Shown here piece by piece: positions 15,108 through 24,053 of a stretch of DNA of 64,000 nt. The notes beneath the pieces are model-generated. The model had not been told where the DNA came from. It saw nothing but the letters and a program-made list of their open reading frames with translations, and ran no database searches. The position numbers and the translations under genes are program-made. This DNA comes from Sphaerotilus mobilis (GTDB lineage: Bacteria > Pseudomonadota > Gammaproteobacteria > Burkholderiales > Burkholderiaceae_C), in the NCBI RefSeq assembly GCF_004216565.1, contig NZ_SGWV01000010.1:310001-374000 (forward strand). The letters are read 5' to 3'. Within the stretch, counting starts at the first letter, position 1, and each line of letters begins with the position of its first letter.

Positions 15108-16988
15108 ATGCCCATCCAGAAAATCCAGTCCGGCGATGCCGAAACCCTCAGCGCGGACCTGCGCGCGGACAACCTGGCGCGTTTGCGCACGCTGTTCCCG
15201 GAACTCGCCACCGAAGGGCCGGGCGGGGTGGCGATCAATGTCGACGTGCTCAAGGGCCTGATCGGCGACGCCAGCGTCGGCGATGCCGACGAGAAATACG
15301 GCCTGACCTGGCACGGCAAGCGCGCCGCCCGCCAACTCGCCCTGACCCCCAGCAGCGCGACGCTGCGGCCCTGTCGCGAGGACAGCGTCGACTGGGACAC
15401 CACCCGCAACCTGATGATCGAGGGCGACAACCTCGAAGTCCTGAAACTGCTGCAGCGCAGTTATGCGGGCAAGGTCAAACTGATCTACATCGACCCGCCC
15501 TACAACACCGGCAAGGATTTTGTCTACCCCGACAATTTCCAGGACAGCATCCGCAACTACCTCGAATTGACCGGCCAGGTCGAAGGCGGCCGCAAGATCA
15601 GCAGCAACCCGGAGGCGAGCGGTCGGTTTCACACCGACTGGCTCAACATGATGTATCCGAGGTTGAAGTTGGCGCATTCGTTGTTGCGGGATGATGGGGT
15701 CCTTTGCGTGAGCATTGATGACTGCGAAGTCGCCGCACTGCGGCAAATCTGTATGGAGATTTTTGGCGGGGAGAACTTCTTGGGCACATTCGTCTGGCAG
15801 AAGAGGGTTTCGCCGGACAACGATGAAAGGCACATGACGGCGACCCATGACTACGTCGTGTGCTTCATGAAGAATAAGTCTGAACACATCGTTCAAGGTT
15901 TTTCCAGAACCGATCATCAAGACGATCGATACCTGAACCCTGACTCCGACCCCAGAGGCGCCTGGACATCTTCGGATTTAACTCGCCGCGAATATCGTGA
16001 GCGAGATTTCTACGAAATCACGTTGCCAAGCGGCAGAAAAGTCACGCCCGCAGCGGGGCGCAGTTGGTCGGTTCCGCCAGAAAAATTTAAAGAATTGGTT
16101 GCTGACAAGCGAATTTGGTTCGGGCCTGCAGGCGACTCGATGCCAAGAACAAAGCGCTTTTTGACCGAAGTGGCAAATCGGGTTGTGCCTGTAAGTTGGT
16201 TGCCAAGGAATCTATCGGGGGACAACCAAGCGGGGAAAAAGCACCTAAAGTCATTATTTCCTGAGGTAATGGATATTTTTGAAACACCAAAACCGGTCGA
16301 GCTTATCGCAACGATGGTTCAGATCTTCAGCGGGAAGGGCGATGTTGTTCTCGATTTTTTTGCTGGCACTGGAACAACGGGTGAGGCAGTCGCCCGGCAA
16401 AATCGATTGGACGAAGGGGAGCGTCGCTTCGTCTTGGTTCAATTGCCCGAGCAGACTGATCGCTCCGGGTTTGGGTCAATCGCGGGATTGACGAGAGAAA
16501 GGCTCCGTCGAAGCTTCAGGCGCATTCGTGAAGAATCCCCACTCTTCACCGGCGACCTCGGCTTCAAATCCTTCCGCCTCGACACCTCCAACCTCAGCGC
16601 CTGGACCCCGCGCCGGGATGATCTGGTGGGGACCTTGTTCGATCACCTCGAACACGTCCTGCCCGACCGCAGCGACGATGACTTGTTGCACGAGATGTTG
16701 CTCAAGCTGGGCTACGACCTGTGTGTGCCGATCCAGACCCGCCGCATCGCCGGCAAGGCCGTGCAGCGGGTGGGTGACGGGGTGCTGGTGGTCTGCCTGG
16801 ACCGCCACATCGGCCATGCCGACGCCGAGTCGCTGGCGCTGGGCATCGCGGACTGGCTGGCGCGTGAGCCGGTCGACGGCGAGGTCACCTGCCTGTTCCG
16901 CGACAGCGCCTTCGCCGACGACGTCGCCAAGTCCAACCTGGCCGCGATCCTCGAACAGCACGGGGTCAAGCGGGTGCGCAGCTTGTGA
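15108..16988 (+). CDS. Type III restriction system methyltransferase (Mod)
   Basis: 626 residues, an adenine-N6 DNA methyltransferase of beta arrangement. The catalytic motif DPPYNTG is at 129-135 and precedes the AdoMet-binding DFFAGTG at 416-422. The region between holds the target-recognition domain, and a C-terminal domain typical of Mod follows. It modifies host DNA and supplies specificity for the Res partner 13 bases downstream. Odd: the first 180 and last 140 codons are GC-rich like the host, but about 15650-16540 (residues 181-478) is AT-rich with different codon use. The frame is intact, so it is probably functional. This looks like allelic exchange of the specificity module. Confidence 0.93.
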   Translation: MPIQKIQSGDAETLSADLRADNLARLRTLFPELATEGPGGVAINVDVLKGLIGDASVGDADEKYGLTWHGKRAARQLALTPSSATLRPCREDSVDWDTTRNLMIEGDNLEVLKLLQRSYAGKVKLIYIDPPYNTGKDFVYPDNFQDSIRNYLELTGQVEGGRKISSNPEASGRFHTDWLNMMYPRLKLAHSLLRDDGVLCVSIDDCEVAALRQICMEIFGGENFLGTFVWQKRVSPDNDERHMTATHDYVVCFMKNKSEHIVQGFSRTDHQDDRYLNPDSDPRGAWTSSDLTRREYRERDFYEITLPSGRKVTPAAGRSWSVPPEKFKELVADKRIWFGPAGDSMPRTKRFLTEVANRVVPVSWLPRNLSGDNQAGKKHLKSLFPEVMDIFETPKPVELIATMVQIFSGKGDVVLDFFAGTGTTGEAVARQNRLDEGERRFVLVQLPEQTDRSGFGSIAGLTRERLRRSFRRIREESPLFTGDLGFKSFRLDTSNLSAWTPRRDDLVGTLFDHLEHVLPDRSDDDLLHEMLLKLGYDLCVPIQTRRIAGKAVQRVGDGVLVVCLDRHIGHADAESLALGIADWLAREPVDGEVTCLFRDSAFADDVAKSNLAAILEQHGVKRVRSL

Positions 16989-17001
16989 ACGGGGCACCGC
17001 G

Positions 17002-20000
17002 ATGAAACTCCACTTCGACCCCGACCTCCCCCACCAGCAGGCCGCCATCGAGGCGGTGTGCGACCTGTTTCGCGGCCAGGAGGTCTGCCGCAGCGACTTC
17101 AGCGTCAGCGGGCCGGTCGGCGACGACGGGCAGGGGCAGGGTGTGCTGGACGGCATGCTGGCCACCGGCGACGGCGGCATCGGCAACCGGCTGAGCATCG
17201 ACGACGCGGCGATCCTGCGCAATCTGCAGGCCGTGCAACTGCGCCACGGCCTGCCGCCAAGCGAGCGGCTGACGCCAGACTTCACCGTCGAGATGGAGAC
17301 GGGCACCGGCAAGACCTATGTCTACCTGCGCACGATGTTCGAGCTGCAGCGGCGCTACGGCTGGACCAAGTTCGTGATCGTGGTGCCGTCGGTGGCGATC
17401 CGCGAGGGCGTGCACAAGACGCTGCAGATCACGCGCGAGCACTTCGGCACGCTCTACCCTGGCGCCAAGGGCTGCACCTTCTTCACCTACGACGCGGCCC
17501 GGCTCGGGCAGGTGCGCCAGTTCGCCACCAGCGCGCAACTGCAGGTGATGGTGGTGAGCGTGGGCGCGATCAACAAGTTCGGCGATGCCGAGGCGGCTGC
17601 AGCCGAGGAAGCCGATGAGGCGCAGCGGCGCGAGCGCAGCCGCAACGTCATGTACCGGGCCAGCGAGAAGACCGGCGGCGAACGGCCGATCGACCTGGTG
17701 CGGGCGACGCGGCCGATCGTCATCGTCGACGAGCCGCAGAGCGTGGACGGCGGCATCGACGGCCGTGGCCGGCAGGCGCTGGCGCGCATGGACCCGCTGT
17801 GCACCCTGCGCTATTCGGCCACCCATGTGGACACGCACAACCCGGTCTACCGGCTCGATGCGGTCGAGGCCTGCGAGCGTGGGCTGGTCAAGCAAATCGA
17901 GGTCGCTTCGGCCACCGTCGACCAAGCGCACAACCGGCCGCATGTGCGGCTGCTGCGCATCGCCAGCCGGGCCGGCCAGATCACCGCGAGCGTCGAGCTG
18001 GATGTGCTGGGCAGCGCCGGCCATGTGCGGCGCCAGACGGTGTCGGTGCAGGACGGCGACGAGCTGCAGCGCATCACCGGCCGCGAGCTGTACGCGGGGA
18101 TGCGCATCGGCACCTTGCGGACCGCCGCGCGGCAGTCGAAGCAGGAAGCCCTGATGGCGCTGCATCTGCCGGACGGCCCGGTCTACCTGCGCGAGGGCGA
18201 GCAACACGCCGGCATCGAGCCGCTGGTGCTGGCGCGGCTGATGATCCGCCGCACCATCCGCGAACACCTGCGCAAGCAACGCCGGCTGCGTCCGCTGGGC
18301 GTCAAGGTGCTGAGCCTGTTCTTTGTCGAGGCCGTCGCACGCTACCGGCTGCACGATGAACACGGCGATCCGCAGCCGGGCCCCTACGCGACGATCTTCG
18401 AGGAGGAGTACGAGCGCTGGTCCCGTCACCCAGATTTCAGCGACCTGTTCGATCCGGCCTCGCCGGACGTGCGTGCGGCGGGCGAGGTCCACGCCGGCTA
18501 TTTTTCGGTCGACCGCCAGCGCATCGGCAAGCGCATGGTCGAACTGGCACGCGACACCAGCGGCAGCAGCACCGCCGACGACGAGACCTACGGGCTGATC
18601 ATGCGGGACAAGGAAAAGCTGCTGGGCTTCGCCTCGCCGCTGCAGTTCATCTTCAGCCACTCGGCGCTGAAGGAAGGCTGGGACAACCCCAACGTGTTCC
18701 AGATCTGCCAGTTCAGCACCCGCCAGACCGAACGCTGGCGCCGCCAGACCATCGGCCGCGGCCTGCGCCTGTGTGTCGACCAGACGGGCGCGCGGGTCGG
18801 CGGCGCAGAGGTCAACACGCTGACGGTGATCGCCCATGAGGGCTACCGCGAGTTCGCCGAGGCGCTGCAAAAGGAGTTCGAGACCGACGGCCTGGCCTTC
18901 GGGATGGTGCCCGGCCACCTGTTTGCCGCCACGCCCGTGGCCTTGCCCGATGGCGGCGTGACGGCGCTGGGGCTGGCCGCGTCGACCGCGCTGGTCGAGC
19001 ACCTGCGTGCGCGGGCGATGGTCGATGCCGACGGGCATGTCACGGATGCCCTGCGGCGCGCGCTGCACGGCGGCACGCTGCCCTTGCCGGCCGAGCTGGA
19101 GCCACACCGCGGCTCGATCGAGGCGGCGTTGCGCAAGGTCTGCGGCCGCATCGAGATCGGCAACACCGACGAGCACTGCGTCGTGCCGGTGCGGCGCGCC
19201 GTGCTGGACAGCCCCGAGTTCAAGGCGCTGTGGGAGCGCATCAAGTTCAAGACCACCTACCGCGTCGCCTTCGACCCGGAGCGGCTGATCCAGACCTGCA
19301 TCGACGCGGTGCGCCGGGCCGCGCCGATCGGCCGGGCGCGGCTGCAGTGGCGTCAGGCGGGGCTGGCGATCGGGGCGTCCGGCATCGAGGCCGAGGAGCG
19401 CGCGGGTGCCGAGCTGCTGGCGCTGGACGAGTCCGACGTCGCCCTGCCCGATCTGCTGAGCGACCTGCACGACCGCACCCAGCTGACCCGCCGCAGCCTC
19501 GTGCGCATCCTGGTCGAGAGCGGCCGGCTGGACGATTTCGCCCGCAACCCGCAGCGCTACATCGAGACGGTGGCCGAAGCGATCAAGCGCTGCAAGCAGC
19601 TGGCGCTGGTCGACGGCATCCGCTACCAGCGCCTGGGCGACGAGGCCTATTACGCGCAGGAGCTGTTCGAGCAGCAGGAACTCAGTGGCTATCTGCGCGA
19701 CATGCTGTGCGACACGCGCCGCTCGGTCTACCAGCATGTGCTGTGCGACTCGGAGGTCGAACGCGCCTTTGCCGATCAGCTGGAGAAGAACGACGCGATC
19801 AAGGTCTACGCCAAGCTGCCCAAGTGGTTCAAGGTGCCGACGCCGCTGGGCCACTACAACCCCGACTGGGCCGTGCTGGTCAGCACGCCAGCCGGCGAGC
19901 GCCTGTACTTCGTCGCCGAGACCAAGGGCAGCCTGGTGGCCAGCGACCTGCGCGAGGCCGAACGCGCCAAGACCGACTACGGCCGGGCCCACTTCGAAGC

Positions 20001-20118
20001 CCTGGCCGAGTCGCTGGCGCCGTCCCTGCCGGTCGGCGAGAAGGCGGTCTGCTACGAACGCTTCACCGATGTCGCCGGCTTGGTGGAACGGGCGCAGCAG
20101 GGCAGCATGCCGGCATGA
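17002..20118 (+). CDS. Type III restriction endonuclease subunit (Res)
   Basis: 1038 residues from the ATG at 17002. An SF2 helicase core is clear: Walker A METGTGKTY near residues 98-106, Walker B-like IVDEPQS near 241-247, and motif LKEGWDNPNVFQ near 552-563, with the arginine-rich RQTIGRGLRL after it. The C-terminal PD-(D/E)XK nuclease is visible as NPDWAVLV near 953 and VAETKGS near 971-977. With Mod it cleaves DNA between head-to-head unmodified sites. It ends ATGA-overlapped with the phosphatase gene. All key motifs are present and composition is host-like. Confidence 0.93.
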   Translation: MKLHFDPDLPHQQAAIEAVCDLFRGQEVCRSDFSVSGPVGDDGQGQGVLDGMLATGDGGIGNRLSIDDAAILRNLQAVQLRHGLPPSERLTPDFTVEMETGTGKTYVYLRTMFELQRRYGWTKFVIVVPSVAIREGVHKTLQITREHFGTLYPGAKGCTFFTYDAARLGQVRQFATSAQLQVMVVSVGAINKFGDAEAAAAEEADEAQRRERSRNVMYRASEKTGGERPIDLVRATRPIVIVDEPQSVDGGIDGRGRQALARMDPLCTLRYSATHVDTHNPVYRLDAVEACERGLVKQIEVASATVDQAHNRPHVRLLRIASRAGQITASVELDVLGSAGHVRRQTVSVQDGDELQRITGRELYAGMRIGTLRTAARQSKQEALMALHLPDGPVYLREGEQHAGIEPLVLARLMIRRTIREHLRKQRRLRPLGVKVLSLFFVEAVARYRLHDEHGDPQPGPYATIFEEEYERWSRHPDFSDLFDPASPDVRAAGEVHAGYFSVDRQRIGKRMVELARDTSGSSTADDETYGLIMRDKEKLLGFASPLQFIFSHSALKEGWDNPNVFQICQFSTRQTERWRRQTIGRGLRLCVDQTGARVGGAEVNTLTVIAHEGYREFAEALQKEFETDGLAFGMVPGHLFAATPVALPDGGVTALGLAASTALVEHLRARAMVDADGHVTDALRRALHGGTLPLPAELEPHRGSIEAALRKVCGRIEIGNTDEHCVVPVRRAVLDSPEFKALWERIKFKTTYRVAFDPERLIQTCIDAVRRAAPIGRARLQWRQAGLAIGASGIEAEERAGAELLALDESDVALPDLLSDLHDRTQLTRRSLVRILVESGRLDDFARNPQRYIETVAEAIKRCKQLALVDGIRYQRLGDEAYYAQELFEQQELSGYLRDMLCDTRRSVYQHVLCDSEVERAFADQLEKNDAIKVYAKLPKWFKVPTPLGHYNPDWAVLVSTPAGERLYFVAETKGSLVASDLREAERAKTDYGRAHFEALAESLAPSLPVGEKAVCYERFTDVAGLVERAQQGSMPA

Positions 20119-20807
20119 CACGCAAGACCCTGACCTTCATCCGCCACGGCCAGAGCCTGGCCAACATCGGTGGCGTGACGATGCCGCATCACAGCATCCC
20201 GCTGACCGACGTGGGGCGGGCTCAGGCCCTGTGGCTGGCCGATGCCTTGCACGGCGAGCCGGGCGAGGTGCTGGTCAGCCCCTTCGACCGGGCCCGCGAC
20301 ACCGCCGCGCCCTACCTGGCGCGCACCGGCGCGGTCCCGCGCGTGCTGGACCTGCTTCGCGAGTTCGAGTCCATCGACCCGGACGAGCTGCGCGGCCTGA
20401 CCGGCGAGCAGCGCCGCCCGATCACCGATGCCTACTGGGCCGACGGCCAGCCCGATCGCCGCATGGGCGCGCGGGCCGAAACCTTCCGCGAGTCCGTCGC
20501 ACGGGTGCAGGCCTTCATCGACACCGAACTGCCCGTCCTGCCCGACCGCAGCGTGGTGTTCGGCCACGGCATGTGGACGGCCATGCTGGTCTGGCGCCTG
20601 CTCGGCTTGCGGGCCGACGACAGCGCGGCGATGGTCGCCTTCCGCCGCTTCCAGCTCGCCCTGCCGATGGCCAATGGCGCGGTCTGGCGGGTCCATCTGG
20701 ACGCTGGGACAGGCCTGCTGCGCTGCGAGGTCGACGATGCGCTGTCGCGCGCGGCGGCGGCACTTGTTCACGTGAGCGATCCGCCCGAGCGCCGGCCTTC
20801 CCCGTGA
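20115..20807 (+). CDS. Histidine phosphatase family protein
   Basis: 230 residues. The phosphohistidine motif is FIRHGQS (about 8-14), and the second catalytic histidine lies in VVFGHGMWTAMLVWRLLG (about 155). DVGRAQALWLADAL and SPFDRARDTAAPY are the usual surrounding blocks, so this is a branch-1 acid phosphatase/phosphoglycerate-mutase-like enzyme, not GpmA itself, which is at 49533-50276. The start overlaps the Res stop as ATGA, so it is translated with the restriction genes. Whether it has a defence function, such as dephosphorylating a nucleotide or protein, or was captured by chance cannot be told from sequence. Confidence 0.85.
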   Translation: MTRKTLTFIRHGQSLANIGGVTMPHHSIPLTDVGRAQALWLADALHGEPGEVLVSPFDRARDTAAPYLARTGAVPRVLDLLREFESIDPDELRGLTGEQRRPITDAYWADGQPDRRMGARAETFRESVARVQAFIDTELPVLPDRSVVFGHGMWTAMLVWRLLGLRADDSAAMVAFRRFQLALPMANGAVWRVHLDAGTGLLRCEVDDALSRAAAALVHVSDPPERRPSP

Positions 20808-20816
20808 CCCAGGGGG

Positions 20817-20834
20817 TTGTCACGGGACTGTCAC
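20817..20834 (+). promoter_or_regulatory. Pho-box-like direct repeat
   Basis: TTGTCACGGGACTGTCAC consists of two TGTCAC heptamers separated by four bases, the 7-4-7 layout of PhoB sites (CTGTCAT-N4-CTGTCAC). It stands 58 bases before the ATG of an operon whose second protein has a PstS-like domain. The AT-rich spacer of the E. coli consensus is missing. Confidence 0.4.
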
Positions 20835-20891
20835 GAGCCCGCTGAGACGGCCGCGCAGACTGCGCCGCCTGATCGATTCGGGTTCGGCGAC

Positions 20892-23800
20892 ATGCAACAT
20901 TTGCTGATTTTTCTGGGCCGGGACCGCACCGGCGTGGCTGCGGCCTGGCGCCTGCGGCCAGCGGACACATCGGTGCGCAGCGGGCGATTGGCGGTGCTGC
21001 ACCTGGATGTCGCGCCGGCACCTGCCGCCGCCGAGGCCAGCGGTCTGCGGCTCGCCCTGCAGGCCGAGGCCAGCGACCTGCAAGCGTTGCTGGCCTTGCG
21101 TGAGGACCTGCGCCGGCCCTGGCAGGACGAGCGCACGCCCGGCCGTTGGACGGCGACTTGGCTAGCGGCCTGGGAGGCCTTCTCGCAGGCCGCCAGCGCC
21201 CCGCCCGAGTCCGGTCCGGCGCATTGGCCGGTGGCGAGCCGGGCGCTGGCGCGCAGCCTGCTGGCACTGCGCAAGGCCGAGGTGCTGGCGCTGCTGCAGC
21301 AGGCGATGCACACGCTGGCGCCGGCCTCGCCGGCCTCGCCGGACGGTGCGGACGAGGCCAGCGACACGGGCCTGTCGTCACTGACCTGCCATGTGCAGGT
21401 CGACCTGGGCGATCCGGTTGGCGGCGGCCTGCTGGTCGACCTGCTGGCCTTGCTGCGGCTGAACCTGCCGCCTGGCACTGCGGTGCACCTGCATGCCAGC
21501 CTGCCGGACGGCGACGCGGCCGAAAGTTCGGCCGGCCATGACCTGGCGCAGGCGGCGGTGCTGATGCAGGAACTGGCCCTGCTGGCCGACGGACAGGGCT
21601 GGCCGGCCCGGCTGGCCGATGGCATGGCGAGCGACATGCTGGCGCAGACGCCCGCCTTCGAACGCTGCTGGCTGACCGGCGACAGCGACGAACACGGCCT
21701 GCCGCGCCGCGACGTCGCCGCGCGTGCCAGCGCCTGCGCCAACCTGCTGCACGACCTGATCGAGTGGCCGGCCGCCGGGACGCCGCTGCGGGCCGAAGCG
21801 GACGGCGGGGCCGCCACGCGCTTTGTCGCCTGGGGACAGGCGCAGGTGCGCTGTGACCTCGGCGCGATCGGCCGTCACCTCGCCCATGAGCTGTTGCTGC
21901 GCCTGCTCAAGCAGCTGCGCCACGACCACTGGCGGCCGGCGCTGGGCTATGTCGCCAGCGCCTCGACGGCCGAACGAGACCTGCGGCTGGACCCGGCCCA
22001 GCTCGACGACTGGGGCCTGGGACCGGCCCACCTGGGCGGTCAGGTCGGCATGGCCGAGATCGGCCTGGTCGACGAGCCGCCCGGCGCGATCGAGCAGGAG
22101 TGGCAGGCCCTCACCGAACACGCGCTCGGGCTGGTCGCGCTGGCCCCGGCCGAGAGCCGCGCCGCGCAACTGGCGCAGCTGATGACACAGGCCGAGCGGG
22201 AGCGCTTCCGCGGCGTCGGCGTGCAGGCGGCCTTCGAGCCCGGCAGCGAGGCCTTGCAGCGGCGTGCCGTGGCGGTGCGCCAGCGGGTCGAACGCACGCT
22301 GTGGCTGGACTGGCGCGACGAGCGCCGTTCGCTGCACGGCTGCGGCCAGTTGCTGGCGCTGGTGCTGGCGCATGTCGGCGAGGCGATGACCCGCTTCGAC
22401 ACCCTGCGTCAGGAGCGCGAAGGGCAGGCGCTCGGCGTGGGCCAGCAGGCCGAGGCGCTGATCCCCGCCAGCGGCGGCGGCCTGTGGCGGCGCTGGGGCG
22501 CGGCGGCCAACGCCAGCCTGGAACAGCTGCAGCCGCTGGCCTATCTGCTGCGCGACGCGGCACTGGCCCGCAGCCACGCGACGCGCCTGGCCACGTCGGT
22601 GCAGTTCTGCGCGGCCTTGCAGCAGCAGCTCACCGTGCTGCAGGGCCTGATCGACGACAGCGAGGCCGAGCTGGCCCGGCTGACCGAGCGGGTTGACCAG
22701 CTCGCCGCCGCCAGCCTGCCGAACAGCGGCGCGGCGGGGCTGCCGGGCCTGCCCACGTTGGCGATCCCGACATCCGGCGCTGACGACCTGCCGCCGCTGC
22801 GCGCCGGCCAGCGTCTGGACAGCCGCGAGCTGATCGCCCTGCACCGCCAGCGCCTGGTCAATGAGCCGGGCGTGCTGCGCGAGCACCTGGCGGTGGTCCG
22901 TCCGGCCACCTTCGCGCACTGGGCCGCCCGCTGGGGCGAGCGGGCTGGCTTCCGCATGCTGGCGCCCTGGTGGCGCGAGGTCGATCCGGTCGAGGTCCTG
23001 CGCCCGTTGTGTGACGCCCGCGTGCGGCCGGCCGACCTGGACGAGGTCGCCGCCGATGCCTGGGCCGCCGTCGGCCGGCGCTGGCGTCAGGACGCCGGCC
23101 GGCGTGAACGTGACCTGCGTGGCCTGCTGTCGCAGGCGCCGCTGGGCCTGACGCCGGCAGGTGATGTGGTGGCTGGTGCGACAACCCTGCAGGTTCAGAC
23201 CCTCTGGAGCCTGCCGGAGGCGCTGATGTCGGCGCTGGTGTCCACGACCACGGGCACGTCGACGACGTCCGCCGCCGATGGCACGGCCGCTGCACCGGCC
23301 GCCGCATCGGTCGAGGCCGCCGGTACGGGCCTGACCGCGAGCGAGCGGCTGGCCCCGTTGCTGCCCGATGCCGGCACCGCCGTCCGGCTGGTGCCCGCCG
23401 CGCAGCCGGTGCTCACGCTGTGGCGGCTGGGCTCGCTGGCCGATCTGTCCGGCTGGCGCCAACTGGCGGGGCTGCAGCATGGCCTGGAAGGCTGGCACCA
23501 GCGCCACGGCCGTGCGGCGCGCTGGCTGGGGCTCGATCCGGTCGCGGGCCCGGTCGCGCCGGTCCTGCGCGATCCCGGCCAGCTGACGCTGCGCGCCCGT
23601 GTGGCGGTGCTGCTGGCCGAGGCGCTCGGGCTGATCGAGGTCGCGCCAACCCGCGTCACCCATGTCCGCCGCGATGCCGACGGTTTCGAGATCGACCGCA
23701 GCACGCTGGGCGCCAGCCTGCCTGAGGCGGTCGCCCTGCAGGCCGGCGTGCTGGCCGGTGCGCTGCACGACAGCGTGCTGGACCGCCTGCATGAGCAGCC

Positions 23801-24053
23801 GCCGTCCGCTGACGAGGTGCTGCGCTGCCGCGAGTCGATGCAGCGCCGCATCGAGGCGCTGCGGCGCGCGGCCGAGGTGGTGCAGGCGGTGGCACAGGAA
23901 GTCGCCGATGAGGTCGTCGCTGCCGACACCCGGCCGGCCGGACCGACCCGCACCGACCCGAGTACCACGACACCCGATGAACAGATGCGCCCCTGGCACG
24001 ACGCTGCCCGCCAGGCGATGAAGATCCTTCGACAGGAACCCACCCAGCCATGA
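20892..24053 (+). CDS. Large protein of unknown function in a Pho-box-like operon
   Basis: 1053 residues, not recognised with confidence. It opens MQHLLIFLGRDRTGVAAAWRLR, which faintly recalls the nucleotide-binding start of bacterial tubulin-like (Tubulin_2) proteins but lacks their GGTG loop. Most of the chain is Ala/Leu-rich and helical, with likely coiled coil near residues 575-615. There is a Ser/Thr/Ala-rich linker near residues 780-830 (TTTGTSTTSAADGTAAA) and a Pro/Thr-rich tail. No signal peptide or transmembrane helix is visible, so it should be cytoplasmic. Its stop overlaps the next start (ATGA), binding it to the PstS-like/OmpA fusion. Composition is host-like, which argues against recent transfer. 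Confidence 0.6.
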   Translation: MQHLLIFLGRDRTGVAAAWRLRPADTSVRSGRLAVLHLDVAPAPAAAEASGLRLALQAEASDLQALLALREDLRRPWQDERTPGRWTATWLAAWEAFSQAASAPPESGPAHWPVASRALARSLLALRKAEVLALLQQAMHTLAPASPASPDGADEASDTGLSSLTCHVQVDLGDPVGGGLLVDLLALLRLNLPPGTAVHLHASLPDGDAAESSAGHDLAQAAVLMQELALLADGQGWPARLADGMASDMLAQTPAFERCWLTGDSDEHGLPRRDVAARASACANLLHDLIEWPAAGTPLRAEADGGAATRFVAWGQAQVRCDLGAIGRHLAHELLLRLLKQLRHDHWRPALGYVASASTAERDLRLDPAQLDDWGLGPAHLGGQVGMAEIGLVDEPPGAIEQEWQALTEHALGLVALAPAESRAAQLAQLMTQAERERFRGVGVQAAFEPGSEALQRRAVAVRQRVERTLWLDWRDERRSLHGCGQLLALVLAHVGEAMTRFDTLRQEREGQALGVGQQAEALIPASGGGLWRRWGAAANASLEQLQPLAYLLRDAALARSHATRLATSVQFCAALQQQLTVLQGLIDDSEAELARLTERVDQLAAASLPNSGAAGLPGLPTLAIPTSGADDLPPLRAGQRLDSRELIALHRQRLVNEPGVLREHLAVVRPATFAHWAARWGERAGFRMLAPWWREVDPVEVLRPLCDARVRPADLDEVAADAWAAVGRRWRQDAGRRERDLRGLLSQAPLGLTPAGDVVAGATTLQVQTLWSLPEALMSALVSTTTGTSTTSAADGTAAAPAAASVEAAGTGLTASERLAPLLPDAGTAVRLVPAAQPVLTLWRLGSLADLSGWRQLAGLQHGLEGWHQRHGRAARWLGLDPVAGPVAPVLRDPGQLTLRARVAVLLAEALGLIEVAPTRVTHVRRDADGFEIDRSTLGASLPEAVALQAGVLAGALHDSVLDRLHEQPPSADEVLRCRESMQRRIEALRRAAEVVQAVAQEVADEVVAADTRPAGPTRTDPSTTTPDEQMRPWHDAARQAMKILRQEPTQP

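Noticed and set aside
16966-20121. Very long open frame antisense to the res gene
   Set aside because: Its composition is that of an antisense shadow of a GC-rich gene, and the plus strand carries unmistakable Res motifs over the same bases.
20115-20807. Second phosphoglycerate mutase
   Set aside because: It lacks the long GpmA-specific blocks (such as [13 protein letters not shown]) that are present in the true gpmA at 49533-50276.
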